This document shows, in pieces, positions 46,911 to 60,009 of a DNA stretch of 64,000 nucleotides. The notes beneath the pieces were generated by a model, which had not been told where the DNA came from, did no database searches, and saw only the letters and a program-made list of their open reading frames with translations. The stretch is taken from contig VXAI01000139.1 in assembly GCA_013399305.1 (NCBI GenBank), forward strand, positions 1,376,539-1,440,538. The letters run 5' to 3'. The stretch comes from Rostratula benghalensis. Lineage: Eukaryota; Chordata; Aves; Charadriiformes; Rostratulidae. Numbering within the stretch: position 1 is the first letter of the stretch; each line of letters opens with the position of its first letter. A program made the position numbers and the translations under genes.

Positions 46911-49900
46911 ATCAGTGGGAATATATCAGTACTTTAATTAAATGCAAAATAATACTCATTACATCTAACAGAGCAAGTAGAATTAGTTTACATTTTATCC
47001 AAATAAATGAACAAACAGCCCAAATCTAAGAGCTACAGAAGTAAATGGAATTTAGCTGCCTGTGTTGGTTTCCCCCCGAAAATAATCATTCCTGGCCACT
47101 GTATCACAGGTGCTTCCATTTTTCAATTTATTTCTTAATTATATTTTCCTTTCAGATTTTTTTTCCCTGACTTCAAGTGCCATAATTCATCTATCTCTTT
47201 TCCTTGTTTTCTAAAAGTTACTTTAGACTCAGTCAGAAATGAAAGTGGGAGAGCAAGCTGGAGCACTGACTGAAATAGAAGGCAGCATCACTCTATTAAG
47301 GTGCAAAATAACAAATGAAAAAGTTTCCAAAAGGTAAAAAAAAAGGAAATACTAAATCAGCTGTGTGTACAAGATGTCATCAAAGTACCCTTTGGTTGAG
47401 TCAGTTTTGTTCTCCATGTTAAACCGCTTCCACAGAAGAGTCACCAAAAGGCTAGACATGCACAGGGGTTTTAACATGCTTGCAAGGTGTGATGAGACAT
47501 ATGACATAGCGCTGCTGCATGGGAATGGTGAGGTGCCCAAGAAGGGGAACTCAGGCTCTGAAATTCAGCCTTCGGGCACTGGGAGGGCTGCAGGCAGAGG
47601 ATCTACAGCCAGGATTTCATGCCTGCAAAGTGGAGTCTTATAGTGGCTCAACGTTATGCCACCTCCTTGTGCATAGCTTTTACTCTCCAGTATCACCGTG
47701 TTGCTCTGTGTTTTCACAGTAGTTCAACCACATAGCAATGCTCTACTCCTTGCCAGGCTTCTAGGGAACATATATGCTGTTACATGGAAGACAGGGAGCC
47801 AGTTTAATCACTGGATCTCTGCTGTCCACATTGCTTAGCTGACAACTGAATCTCCAACTCGGTTGTGGACCTCAACAACTCGTTTCTATACAAATTCAGG
47901 ACAGAAGGGGTAAGCTCTAAACAGCATAGATGTGAGCCAGCTGTTTCTGCTTGTTCTTGGTGTCTGAAGTTGCTTCCTTTAGCAGCACAGACATGGCCCA
48001 AGCAGCTTTCCGGAGGAATTTCCTGGTTAGTGTTATATCCCAAAATAATGCTTGCAGTTCATTAAGGTGGAAAGTTGCTGGTAAGACATTGAGTTTGGGG
48101 CCTCTGTTCATGCTGTTCAGAGGCTTCACAAAGGGACATGTGGAGCTTCTAGTATCAAAAGAGCCTGAACTCTTTGAAGCAAGTGGGAGAAATTCCCCTC
48201 ATTTCAGGGCCACTGTATCTGGCCGTGGCTGCAGAACAGCTCTGGGAACTGCAGTGGAGACCAGAAGAGATGGACTGGCTGTGCATCAGCTTATAGGAAG
48301 ATGCCCACAGGGTTTCTCTACATCAGCAGTAGCTTTCTGCACGTTGTTTGACTGTATTCTGGCCAGTTGGAGGAAAGTAGAGCTTCTGAGCAGTACGTCA
48401 TAAAGTGTTAGTCCCTTTTCTGTCCTGTTTGTATCCTATAGGCACTGTGGTCTATTAAGATGTATTTTTGCTAACAAAAACTGAAAGCCTATTAGAAGTG
48501 ACTTTTGTGTCTTTATCAGCAAAAATGCAGATTTAATCTGATATGAAAACTACTAATCCATTAGGACTTGAACATTTCATTAGCACAGAGACAAGCTTTT
48601 ATTGCCTGCTCAAGCTCATAAACTTGTCTCCAACTGGAAGGAAATGGCATGTAGTTTGAAATCCTGGAGTTGGGGAGTACATGTGGTCAGGTGTCCTATC
48701 AGTCTCACTTGCCCCAGGGAATGCTTGTAGTGCTGTACTAAGCCTACACTTGGAAGTCGCATGAGGAGAGGCTGCTACTCATCATACTGCTCTGCAGCCA
48801 GTGGCTTTGCCTCTGCAGTCACTGTGCTGTGAGCTCAAGCATTACTTGGGAAAGTGACACTTGGGTAGGGATAGGCACTAAGCTACTGACCAGCTAAGTG
48901 GTCCCTATGAATGTCTGACATCAAGGAAACAGAGGAAGAAAAGGAGTAATTTACTGAGAATCATAGGTGAGGACTCAGCTGGGCTGTCTACCCAACAGCA
49001 TCGATTCCTGCCTTACAGGAGTGAAATACTGAGTGACTCACTGGAGGAAGGCTTCAGTTTTTTCTTTCCACTGTAGATTTGTGCTGTCCCACCCATGCTC
49101 TGCTCACAGTCCCTTTGATCTGTGTTACCCTCACCAGTGCTTTGCCTCTCTATCATCTCCTTTCTCCTTCTCTTCTCTCTGCCTCTGCATCTGACTGGGC
49201 TTTCTTCCTCCACTACTCCTTCTTTTATATGGTTTAGCAGGTTTTATCCTCCTTCTCCCTTTTTCCAGCCTTCTGTGTTAGCTCTTCTTCATAAACTGTG
49301 GAAAGCATAGATTTGAGCCTTGAATGAGGGTATTTCTTCAAAGCTCTCCTGGAGGGAACAAGGAGGATGGCTCTACCCTGGAAAGAAAACTTGAGTCTAG
49401 TTAGAAAATGTTAGAAAGACTATGCATAGGCTATTACTGTCACAAACATTGTTCAAATCTGCTGCAGGAAGATTTATGTGTAGTATTGTTTGAAAATACC
49501 AAGAACTGGTCCCTCCTGCATGTCCTACCACTATTATGTGGGTGATGGAGCTCTGGTAGTGATACTACCTCTTCATATCTGCCTCCCCACTTACTAGCAG
49601 CATACGAAGCAAGGGTCTTTTGTTTGTCCTTTGGCATCTCCACTGTTTGCCTTTTAAATTGTAACTTTAATTCATCTGCTGAGAAATCTGGTAACAGAAA
49701 TATGTCAATGAAGTAAAAGTCAGTAACCTGATATAGCAAAAAATGGTCCCGATCCACACATACAGGATTCATTAGCAGAAAGACAAAATCACCAGTGTAT
49801 TTATCTGACCACTTCAGCTGTTACACAATAGCTATTTGCAAATCCAGGGTTATGTCTCACAGCTGGTGCAGCCTGGCTTAGATAAATATAAAACTTGCTG

Positions 49901-50546
49901 TAAGGGAATAGCTCGTAATTAGGTTATGCACAGTGTTTTAATTAGATTTACGCAAAAGCATACAATGCATTGCAGAAATCAATAGCTTGAAGAGCTTCTT
50001 TGGGTTTATTGTTCAATTCAGCAACATAAAGTCAGCTGAATTTAATAGCATGCTTACATTTACACCAACTCTCCAAGAATGGCACTCTTGACTGATGGTA
50101 TGTTTGAAATGTGCTGTGCTGCATAATGAGCTCCACTGAGCGGGTCCATTGCACATTGCCCTCTTTTATCAGTCTGGCCACTTGCAGCCCAGGCACGTGC
50201 AGACAGTACCTGTCCAGTAGAAAGGAAGGAGGTAGGAAGTATTTTAATTCTAGGAAGAATTTAAGAATTAAACAAAAGCTGTGCCATGCAATACAGTACA
50301 GCTGTATATTAATTAATCTGACTTGGTCGGCTGACATACATTTTTCAGCTACTGGAATTAAAGCATTTACCATTTCCACAAACAGTAGCAGTGGTAGAGT
50401 GTGAAGCAAGGCTTTTTGTTATGACTAGAAATAAAGGCCTATAAGCTACACATATCATGTTTCACAGACAGGGTGTGCTGATTTTCTGCAGAGATCTTAA
50501 GGAAAAAAGAATTGTTTCATTGTTTATTTCAACTGAGAAATCAAAA

Positions 50547-50589
50547 TTGAAATATAATTGAAATATAATTGGAATATAATTGAAAATAA
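50547..50589 (+). repeat. 11-base minisatellite, four units
   Basis: The units TTGAAATATAA, TTGAAATATAA, TTGGAATATAA and TTGAAAATAA follow one another without spacers. Confidence 0.92.
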
Positions 50590-50787
50590 TTGCTTTATTA
50601 TTTACCAATAAAGACTTTCTTTTCCATATCCGTCAACTGTGCGGAAAAAATGCAGGAAGCAAACAGTATTATCAGCTATTTCTTAAAGGGGAGAAGTTCA
50701 AGTGCAGTGAGAGTACATTTAAAATACTCTGAAGGTCCCAAATAGCTCTGTATTGCATTTTTTTAGGGGGAAAAGCAGCAGATTTTC

Positions 50788-50805
50788 TTTTTTTTTTTTT
50801 TTTTT
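50788..50805. repeat. Poly(T) tract, 18 bases
   Basis: An uninterrupted run of 18 T. On the minus strand it is a poly(A), but nothing recognisable precedes it. Confidence 0.85.
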
Positions 50806-52040
50806 CCTGTTTTGTTTCCTGCCTCAGGGTGGTCTGGCTGGCACTACTGCTTTTCCATACCTGAAGAAGCTTGGGATTAGGACACCTTTTATGCAAAATA
50901 AGGGTGATACTTTTAGAAGATTGGTATTGAGTGGTATTGAGCTCACTTACAGTCAATGGAAAGCAACTATCACCAAGTACTTCAAAGTTCTTACCTTAAA
51001 AAATCACTGGTTACAAAGAAAACTATGACTTTCCAGGAGCATCATAATGTGCAGAGTTACACACTCAAAAGTTAACTGTTAGGTTTAAAGCCTCCTGTCT
51101 TTTTCAGTACCTCAGTGAACACTGTTCATTTCTCCTTGCTGGACAAAGTGTAACTTCAGGCTCTTTTTATTCCTGCTATTTAGCCCCAGTATATCATTCC
51201 TCACCAATCATTCTTGTAACATGACCATATTTTTGGGTGTCTGAAGATGCTCAGAAAGTTGTAATGGAAGTTTCCAAAGCATCATTGTTTTTCCCTGGAA
51301 ATCCCAACTAGATCATTCTGCTCTTCAATCTATAAGCCTGGGGTTTTTTTGTCTCTTTTTCCTATTGTACTATTCAGTCCTGACTTATCCCTTCCTCCCA
51401 AGTTCAGACGCTGTCTTGTCTCTTCATTCTTTCTCCTCTGTTCTGTTGCTTTGCTGGATCCTCCTCCCAAACTCTTGTCTTCCCTTTTTTTTCCCCCAGT
51501 TCCTGCCTTCTCAGGGCTTCGTGATCTGGGTGTTTTTCAACCCTTTCATCTCAGCTGCATTTCATCCCAGCTGTCCCCATACAGCTTCTCTGTTTACCCA
51601 GTCAAGTGTTATCCAAACCTTAAGCAGTAATTGAAGGGAAAGTCCAGCTCCACTTTCACCACTGCAGAACATGGTGTTCCATGGAGCTGTGGCCCATACT
51701 CCAGGCTAGTTGCATGTAAGCGTGATCACACATCTGAGAGGCTGAGCAATTGTCTGAGACTGCAGCTGCTATTTTCTTAAGTATCTACAGTCAAAGTCAG
51801 AAAAATCCACTGAATTTAGCCTTATAATTTGATGGATTTTCACAGCAGCATGAAAAAGCAGACCTGTTACTCCAAAAACCATGCCTGCACTAAATTCTAG
51901 TATGCTCATGCTTTCTAATGACACTAAGGAAGGCTTACAAAAAGACTTGCCAATACTATTTTAAGACAGCAAAGAAAAAATGCTTCCTGTTCTATTTTAG
52001 TCTCGTTAGCAGTTCTAAAGTATATTCTCAACTGGATTTC

Positions 52041-52094
52041 ACAAAAAAAGAAAAAAGAAGAAAATAACCACAACAACCAAAACCAAAACAAAAT
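52041..52094. repeat. A-rich low-complexity patch
   Basis: A-rich purine words change into CAACAACCAAAACC-type words. There are no T and few G in the central part. Confidence 0.75.
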
Positions 52095-52781
52095 GCTTGA
52101 GCAAACCCTGCTTTACATGGCTTCTTAGAATGGAAAATTTTGGTGTTAGTAAAGTAAAGTTATAAGCAACCAAAACCAGATTCTCTTAAAGGAAGTACTG
52201 TATTTACCCATCCTTGCAGGCCTGATGCACACACCCTGAAATAACTCAGAGACCCTCTTGCTTTCAGCAGGTGATGTTTCCTTTATTAAACAACAGGAGT
52301 CAGTGTTGATAAATGCATACTGTTAATTTAATTCAAAACCCAAAAGCCATGTCTAACCTCAACAATGTTTGGTGCTAATACTAATTTATACCATCATAAA
52401 GGTTAAATTTAAATTTGTTGAAAGGATGGAAATTGTCATCATTGGGGGCTAAAGCTTTAATTCTGTCTAGAGTGCAGCTAGAGTGAACAGCAGAAGCACA
52501 TTTGATTTAATCAGGCTAAGAAATGGGTTGTATGAGCACTTAAATCTTGTTGGAACAGCAAGTTTGTGAGTTTCTATCTCTGCTGTTTAATTCAGTTAAT
52601 TTTTCCTTCTCTTATCTTTTTTTTTCTCTTGTCCTTCATCTTGTGCTTTCCACAAAAACACTGTAGTTCCAAAAAAATAAGGTGGTCTGATGGTTCTAGT
52701 GAGACCTGTCTTGATGCAAAAATTCTGCCAAGGGGGTTGACACCATAGCCAAAAATATCCAAGTAAATATTGTTTTCCATG

Positions 52782-52858
52782 TAAAAAACAAAACAAAACA
52801 GAACAAAAGAAAAATTAAAAAAAAAACCAACCCAAAACCTGCAAACAAACAATTTAAA
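52782..52858. repeat. (AAAAC)n-like low-complexity repeat
   Basis: AAAACAAAACAAAACAGAAC is followed by AAAAG, an A10 run and CAAAC words. Frames reading through the complementary T-rich strand are composition artefacts. Confidence 0.85.
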
Positions 52859-54981
52859 GACTGCTAACAGAGTTCTGTGCTTGAGCATCTTCATCAGACA
52901 TACCCTGAAAATTATCCTGGTTGTTTCAATGGATTGAGAACTGATGAAAAAAGGTGATTTTCAGAAACTAAGATTTAAGGTGCCATTTATAACAGTGCAC
53001 AACCTTGTGCTAATCAACAAAATTTACACTAGAAAAAAATTAACACTAGAGCTGTGGGGATCAGACTTTAAATGTATCATCTCAATTAAACAGACTTAAA
53101 TCAGCGGTTACAAACCTAAAATACAAGGGGTCACCTTGGCTCTATAAGGAGGAATTGGATCATGACCTGGCCATAGATGCAGAATTTTCACGTGGCAAAA
53201 AATATGCAAGTATGCCAATAAAGTATTTCAACTGAAAACAACAACCACCAGAAAAATATTAATAATTTAAATAATATAAACCTTTCATTTCAGTCTTTGT
53301 AATATAAAATAAATTCCTTTGTAGACATTTGAAAGTATGCCCAGACAAAATCTGTATGAAAAGAAACATGAATTTAAGGTGGGAACATGTCCCTGTCCTA
53401 TATAACAAATACAGGAGGTTTTTTTGCAGAATAAGACATTCTTCAATGAATTTTCTAAGACTCAGTTCATGCAGGGAAATGCTAATGTTATTGTGTAAAG
53501 GAAGCTCTGAGCCAACTCAAATCAATTTGGACTACATCCTATAAAGTCTGTCTGCTTGAAACAGGAGTAAGCATATGCATTTCTGTTGCCTGGATTTGAA
53601 TATTTGGTTCAGTATTTGGCAGATGGGGAACAAGGAAGAAAAGTGGAATCTTCAATAAAACTGTCACTTGTTTTCACAAGAATACTGTAGAGTAAGAGTA
53701 AGAGTACCAGAGTAAGGTACTTTGAAACTCCACAAAAGAACAACCAGGAAGATGGAATAAACAACAATCAATAACACAAGAAAAGATAAATAAGGGTCAA
53801 TGCTCTGGTGGACTGGACAGATCCCTTGAGGTAAAAAAGGAAATCAGGCATCTAGGAGCCAATAACGAGTGAATGATAAGGGCTGGAGATTGCAGAAGAA
53901 AGATCCTGGCCTAAGAACATGAAGAAGTGGCACAAGGAAATGGATGCTGGAGAATTTTGGTTACCTGCTAGTGTCGCGTACTTGAAGTTCATGGAGACCA
54001 TATGTAGTATATCCTGTCATCCCTTAAAATAAAATTGTGTGACTGGTGGCCTGGTGCACCACTCTTTTTGCAACTATTTTCATGGTGTTTGTGAGGATAC
54101 CTCCTTTGAGCCCTCTCTGATACATAGACATGAAGTGTTCCAGTTGCTTTAAATTCTTTTAAAAAGAGGTTCTGTGTGTTATTAAATACACCAAGTGATG
54201 TTGAACCCACCGCTTGAGAGCCCTAAGTTTGGGAAGCCAGTCACTGTCAGCGCAACAGCAGTGCTCTCTCTTCTCTGATGGGAACTGGTCCAGTGGCCTG
54301 CACAAAGGCTTTTGTAATGTCTTTCAGGTGCAATAAAGTCATCACTGATTAACTGTGACATTTTCCCCACCATGATCTTGACCACGATCTTCATCACTTT
54401 CTCTTGGTTTAACTGAATAAATAGCAGCAAAGTCTCCTTCACTATTTGTATCATGAAAAATGTACAGATTGCATACCAGAATCGATAACTATTTTTGGGA
54501 TACAGAAGCAAAGTCTGGACATGTCCCTCTTCCCTCTCCCAGTGCTGCCCAGCTTATTGCTCTCGTCCTTGTGAGTACTGCCCAGGCACAATACTCAGTA
54601 GAATGATGGGATAGCAAAATGCTGTAGATGTAGAAATATTAAAAGCTCTCCATTTATCTCATTTCAGGATCTCCTTGGCCAGCAGAAGCAAACCAAACAT
54701 GTGTGGAGTCCCCACATATACTGGCTCAAAAGCAGTTCTGTTTCAGCAAGCTTTGGAAATTTGGCCTTGCATAAATTTCAAGGAAGCTAAATCTTTTAAG
54801 TTGTTCACAAAGTAAAATTAAGAAGATGATGTTTTGCAAATAAAATGTTTAAGCTTATTTCTTAGGTTCATATAACATGCAACTTTTAAAAGCAAAAATT
54901 AAATGTTTAACTTCTCAAATCCTTGAAATTGTATGGTGTGACATTGTCTGCTTTTTTCTTTACTTCTGTTTGTTTCCAAAG

Positions 54982-55013
54982 ATTGGAAATTGGCAGAATT
55001 GGAAATTGGCAGA
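54982..55013 (+). repeat. 16-base tandem duplication
   Basis: ATTGGAAATTGGCAGA occurs twice head to tail (54982-54997 and 54998-55013) with no mismatch. Confidence 0.92.
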
Positions 55014-56233
55014 ACCAACATTATTTTCATATTGATTCATACTTTTTTCTTTGTAATAACAAGCTCCCCATGGTGTTTGCTATAGTTAGGCAAGTCTTTC
55101 AGGCAGTCTTTCAGATAAACTCAGACTTGCCTGAATTCATTCATGGGAAAGGCTGACCACACACACACTCAGCTGTGTGGGGGTCACAGCTCCACTTAAT
55201 AAGGGAAAGAATCTGCTACCCTTTCTTCCAAGATTTGGTGTTATACGCTTTAATTATTGCCAGCTATTTCAGTGAAGCTGTGTATGCAGTAAGGTACTTC
55301 TAAACGTTCGAAAAAGTGATAGAAGCCAGCACTACCTCATTATCATGGCTGCTATAGTGAAATGGTAAAGGCAGAATAAATTGCCTTGTATAATTATGTA
55401 TGTGCCAGATGTTTTTAATCATTCCACTTCAAGCCTCCTTTGCTAACTGCAATTTTGAGTCTTTTCCGAATCTAAAGGAATTGGTAAACACAAGTAATTA
55501 AAAAGAAATTAAATGGATTTTAGAAGTGAATTACTGTAGTTCCTGCAACACTATACGGTATAATTAGCACCTCTAAAATCAGTCTGGGCTAGAAGATGTG
55601 CTTCATGTGGCACAAAGGATGTTTCATTTGTGGTTTGCACTAAAAACATAGTTGTCATGTTAGTGTGGTTAAACATCGCTACAGAACTATACCAGGCAAG
55701 TAAGGAGAAATTTATTTTTACAGATGATTTATTAAAAGAGAAACAGAAAACCATATCTCAGCTGGTGTAAATCACAAAATTCGCACTGATTGTTAATGCT
55801 GAACTTGCACCAGCTGAGCCCATGGCCCATCCTGCATTTGGATTAATATAAGTGAAGTCTGTTGGTAGTCCTATTCATAATGAATTATTTTTGGCTTTAT
55901 AGCTAGAACTCGTCTTTCAAATGAGACAATGTTCCTGTTACTGAAATCAGAAGATCCCCTATGATTAATTTTTTTTTTTATCTTGTTGATATTTGGAATA
56001 TTTTTTTTTCTTTGCTTTCCAGCACTCTAGGGTTATGAAATAAAAAACAAAGTTGTAACATAGTTGTCCCAAAGAACAGCAGGTTCTGACCAAGGTTTTA
56101 CTTAGAGGCTCAAAGACATCTGTGTTTTGTTGGAACGCTCTGACATCCCATAATCTAGGGATGTCCATTTATCTAGGAGAATACAGATATTACCAACAGA
56201 GGAAGGTGAGTAAGCATGGGATGTCTGTTACAG

Positions 56234-56810
56234 GAATCACAGATGTAGCAGTGCTGATTGGAAAGGACTTCTGGAGGTCTATAGTCCAACTCACTGGTTC
56301 AGCCATGATTTTGTCTACCTGTGTCTTGAAAGCCTCCAAGGGTGGATACTATAGCACCTCCCTGTGCAGATTGGTCTGGTGCTACAGCACCCTCCTGATG
56401 AAAGAGTTTCTCCTGAATCTCCAAAATGGCATTTTACAGCTGTTTTCCTGTGTTATTTTGTTTACCCCTACTGGGTCTGCCTTTGTCATCTTTGCAATTA
56501 CCCTTAAACTTGTTGAACTACCCTTCAAACCACCTGATCATGCATTAACTTCCTCTCTGCTAGATTAAACAAGCACAGCTCACTCACCATCTCATTGTAG
56601 GTCATGTGCACCCTTAATTTATATAGAACCTGGTGTTCACCATAAGCCCTGGTCCTCTTCAGCAGGACTTCAGCTCATTGAGGTAGATCCCAGCCCACAC
56701 AAAGGAGTGTGGCTAATTCCAGGTGCAGAACTTCACATATCTTTTTGTTGAAGTCAGTGAGGTTTCTGTTATCCCAGTCAAGCCTCTCAAGTTCACTTTG
56801 GATTGAAGAG
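56234..56810 (-). mobile_element. Ancient, strongly diverged CR1 fragment
   Basis: The plus strand reads GAATCACAGATGTAGCAGTG and ATTGGAAAGGACTTCTGGAGG, then TAGTCCAACTC, the complement of an old CR1 3' UTR. CCTGTGTCTTGAAAGCCTCC, GGATACTATAGCACCTCCC and CATCTCATTGTAGGTCATGTG follow in the order expected for the complement of the ORF2 C-terminus. Near 56770-56800 TCAAGCCTCTCAAGTTCAC sits where the thumb region is expected. Frame similarity is mostly eroded. An open plus-strand frame over 56122-56568 is antisense to this element and not a gene. Confidence 0.72.
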
Positions 56811-58344
56811 AAGCATCAGAAGGGATAAGAATCCTTTTCTGTATATTTTGTGCTAGTACAAGGTGCCCCCCTTGACTTATTGCTAGTAAATTCTTTACCT
56901 ACACATAATTATCTTCATCCTAAACTATAAAGTATTTCCCACAAACTCAGAAGGAAGCAACAGCATTTCTGTTCTTAAATACATGGGATATATCAGAAAT
57001 TAGAGTACACACCTAGGTTGCAGAAACACTCAGATATGCGCACACTCAGAATACTTAGCTTGTCTGCTGCCAGCCACTTGGCTACCACAGCCAACAAATT
57101 GGCATTTGCTTCCTTTCACCAGGTTGCAAGTTGAAAAGTGGAAAGTTGCTAAGCTGCTTCAGACCTCCATATGCTAGAACTGTGTAGACAATGCAAAGGA
57201 AAGCCTCTCATATTATACTGAGGAGATACTCATCTGCTATTTTTCAAACACAGAGGACCAGATCTTCTGCTGCTGCTAAATTGGCTTTTGCTACATTGAT
57301 AATATGGAGTTATGCCAACTGACAGCAGGGCCAGTGCACCAGCACTTTAATGTTTTTTGCTTTATTTAACTATTACCATTTGTTACAGGATTGTTCATTA
57401 GATGCATCATAAAGTAGAAGTATTTTTGTTGGGTTTTCAGCTCTCCTTTCCTGTTAGAGGAAGGTTCTACTTTCACATTAATATTAGAAGAACATTAAAG
57501 TCTCAGCTACCCCTAATCTTTATAGTTTCATTTGAGTTCATAATGTATCTTTTGGTTTATCCCATGATCTGGGAGCTATCTATTTGAGGGACTTAGTCCA
57601 AAGATACAGTATAAGCAGATAGTTTCGTTAAGCTGATTTTTGCAGTCTAAGTGAGTCTAAAGCGCATCATGCCTGGGATTATCTTTATACTTCTGGTTAA
57701 ATTTGACAGAATTTGAGCATTCTCTGGGTATTGCAGTGTACAGCTTTGAAAAAAGAAGCAGATAGGTTAGTGGCTTATATGTAAAGGAGTATTTGAAGGA
57801 GCACATAGATTATTTACATTTTCATTCTTTTGTACATCACTCAGGAAGAAAGTAAATATTTTGGCAATTTAGATCATGTGGTAGAAAGACAAAATACCTC
57901 ATTAATTCAGACATTTCAGATTCAGCAACAGCAGAAAGGAGGGATTAGGACTTCCCAATTTGATCCAACTGGAACAATTTAAAAACTGGACCAAGATCAG
58001 TTACATCACAAATGAAGGAACAATAGAAAGTGCATCTCATTTCCTGAGAGCTCTGATAAAATTAAGATAGAAGTCCTGGGAAGAGAGTCTAAAGTAACAC
58101 TCAGCCCTCTCAAGTCTCACATGTTTACTAGGGATGTCATAGCTGATTTGAAGCGATAACCCCTAAAAAAAATGCAGAATTTTCTAATTTTATGCTTATA
58201 AGAGTTCTTATTTTTATGAGTAAGGCCATTCATAGAGTCAAATGATATTTGTTTGTGCAATCAAAATTCAGTGACTATGATGCAGGACACGTTTCTGTGA
58301 TTAGAGACAGAAAACAACTCCACTGACACACTGTTGTGGCCAAA
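56811..58344. other. Unannotated non-coding DNA
   Basis: About 1.5 kb of AT-rich DNA with no gene or repeat I can name. Confidence 0.6.
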
Positions 58345-58459
58345 CAGAATCACAGAATGTCTGGGATTGGAAGGGACCTTGAAAGATCACGTAGCCCAAC
58401 CCCCTGACAGAGCAGGAACACCTAGATCAGGTAACACAGGAACACGTCCAGGAGGGTTA
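58345..58459 (-). mobile_element. CR1 3' end fragment (about 115 bases)
   Basis: The plus strand carries CAGAATCACAGAATGTCTGG, GATTGGAAGGGACCTTGAAA and then CAGGAACACCTAGATCAGG with CGTCCAGGAGGGTT. This is the same wording as the 3' end of the CR1 at 45650, so it is a short copy of the same or a sister subfamily, cut off early at its 5' side. Confidence 0.92.
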
Positions 58460-59010
58460 TAGCAATATTTTTAGCTAAAATATTTGTCCCCTTTATCAAT
58501 AACTAAGGGCAAGATTACACTTTAATTTCTTCAGCCAGTGCATAACTCTATTACAAGATGGTAGAAAAGAACCTTCTTCATAAACAAAGCAGGAGCAGGG
58601 CCCTGGAGGAGTCCTGCATCACTGCTGTTGCTAAGTATTTCCTTAAGCTTAATTTATTTCGCTGAGGTCAGATCAGAAAGGAGGGATCATCCACTAGCTA
58701 GGGGAGAAACAGAAGTAGTGGAAACATGACCACTTCACACTGCCCTCTCCTTGGTGGTCTTTTTAAGGATGGCTTTTACTGCAGTGGGTGAAAATTTGCC
58801 ATCTTCCTCTACTGTTCTTTTCTCTCTTCAGTCCATCTTTTTTAGGACTATATCTGCATGCACACAAGAATATGTGCATACATATATGTGCGTGCTTGTG
58901 TATACATATGTATTTTTATGTAGGAGTATGTGTACATTGTGATTTGAATTGAAACATGTTACTGCTCTCTCTTACATACTAAGGGCTCTGTTCTAAATAC
59001 CACATGTCAT
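58460..59010. other. Unannotated spacer between CR1 fragments
   Basis: Around 58857-58932 there is a run of TG/CA-rich alternating purine-pyrimidine words (ACATATATGTGCGTGCTTGT and similar), an imperfect dinucleotide-type repeat. Nothing else was recognised. Confidence 0.6.
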
Positions 59011-59238
59011 ATCATAGAACTGTAGGATTGTTTAGGTTGGAAGGGACCTTTAAGGTCTGTAAGTCCAACCATCAACCTAACACTGCCCAAACCACCACCA
59101 AACTATGCCTCTAAGCACCACATTTACCCATCTTTTAAATACCTCCAGGGATGGTGATTCCACCACTTCCTACTAGATCAGATCTAAGTAACTCCGGGAA
59201 AGAGTTTAAATCACCTTCTAACCAAAGCCTATTTTTCC
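59011..59238 (-). mobile_element. CR1-family fragment, older subfamily
   Basis: The plus strand starts ATCATAGAACTGTAGGATTG and TTTAGGTTGGAAGGGACCTT, then CAACCATCAACCTAACACTG and TACCTCCAGGGATGGTGATT, which is the complement of a CR1 3' UTR and ORF2 end of the 'CAACCATCAACC' type. It loses similarity beyond about 59238. Confidence 0.88.
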
Positions 59239-60009
59239 TTCCGGATTTCACCAAATTTAGATGTGACTGTGAGAGCTGCACTTCGTAGTCTGCCCACTTT
59301 TTTGTTCTCTTCACCCAGGTAACAAAAATCGTCTGTCCCTGTCCAAAGACCAGACTGTAACAGCTGGCTCCTCAGGTCAAGTAACAGCAGTCAAGAGAAG
59401 TGTTTGTGACTGAAAGTAACCATCGATGAAAGGGGAGGATGGCAAAATACCTGCAGGCCACTGAACATTCTGCAGCAATTCAGCTATGGGCAACTATGAA
59501 TACTAATTAGAGACATTATGTCACTGACCTGCTATTAAAAGGCAAGGGAAATGGGTCCGTTTACCTTTGTTGCATTCAGTTCAGCTCACAAAAGGAGTCC
59601 CTTTTGTGGGGGCATTTGCATAATGTGTTGCACATCTAAAGCTGCCCACAGAGCTCAGCTTCAGCAGTGAGTGCGAGGGTACAGCAGGCACTGCAGAGCA
59701 GCAAGGTCTCAGCAAGTGAACTGAAGCTGCAGTTGGACTCTGAGAAAGAAGTTGATTTTGCTATGAAATACAGTTGTGCAGAGCGTCTCTCACACTCACG
59801 TGCATATCAAAGATTAGTTTAAAAAGCAGGGCAGTCCAAGGTGGTTTTAGAGCACCAAGTTTGGTGTGACACTTCGCTAGTCAGCACTACGAGCACTGCA
59901 CAACCAGAAAGCACGAGCTTGTTTCCTCTCAGAGTTCATAAAGATGTAAAGGCAGTCAATATCTTAACTTCATGTGGAGGTGCTCACTGAGCCACTTTCC
60001 ATTCTTTAC
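59239..60009. other. Unannotated non-coding DNA
   Basis: About 0.8 kb between a minus-strand and a plus-strand CR1 piece, with no recognised feature. Confidence 0.6.

Larger units (their letters stand above)
46911..56233. other. Unannotated non-coding DNA
   Basis: No gene or named interspersed repeat was recognised in 9.3 kb. Simple repeats are at 50547-50589, 50788-50805, 52041-52094, 52782-52858 and 54982-55013. The longest frame outside repeats is 47951-48403 (plus, 150 codons). It overlaps several other open frames on both strands in a locally GC-richer patch and shows no known domain. AT-rich conserved-looking words occur around 49915-49985, with no firm call. Confidence 0.55.

Noticed and set aside
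49440..49772. 110-codon minus-strand frame with protein-like composition
   Set aside because: I recognise no family, and there is no supporting exon structure. Chance is the simplest explanation.
56122..56568. 148-codon plus-strand frame
   Set aside because: Most of it lies antisense to an ancient minus-strand CR1 fragment, so it is not a gene.
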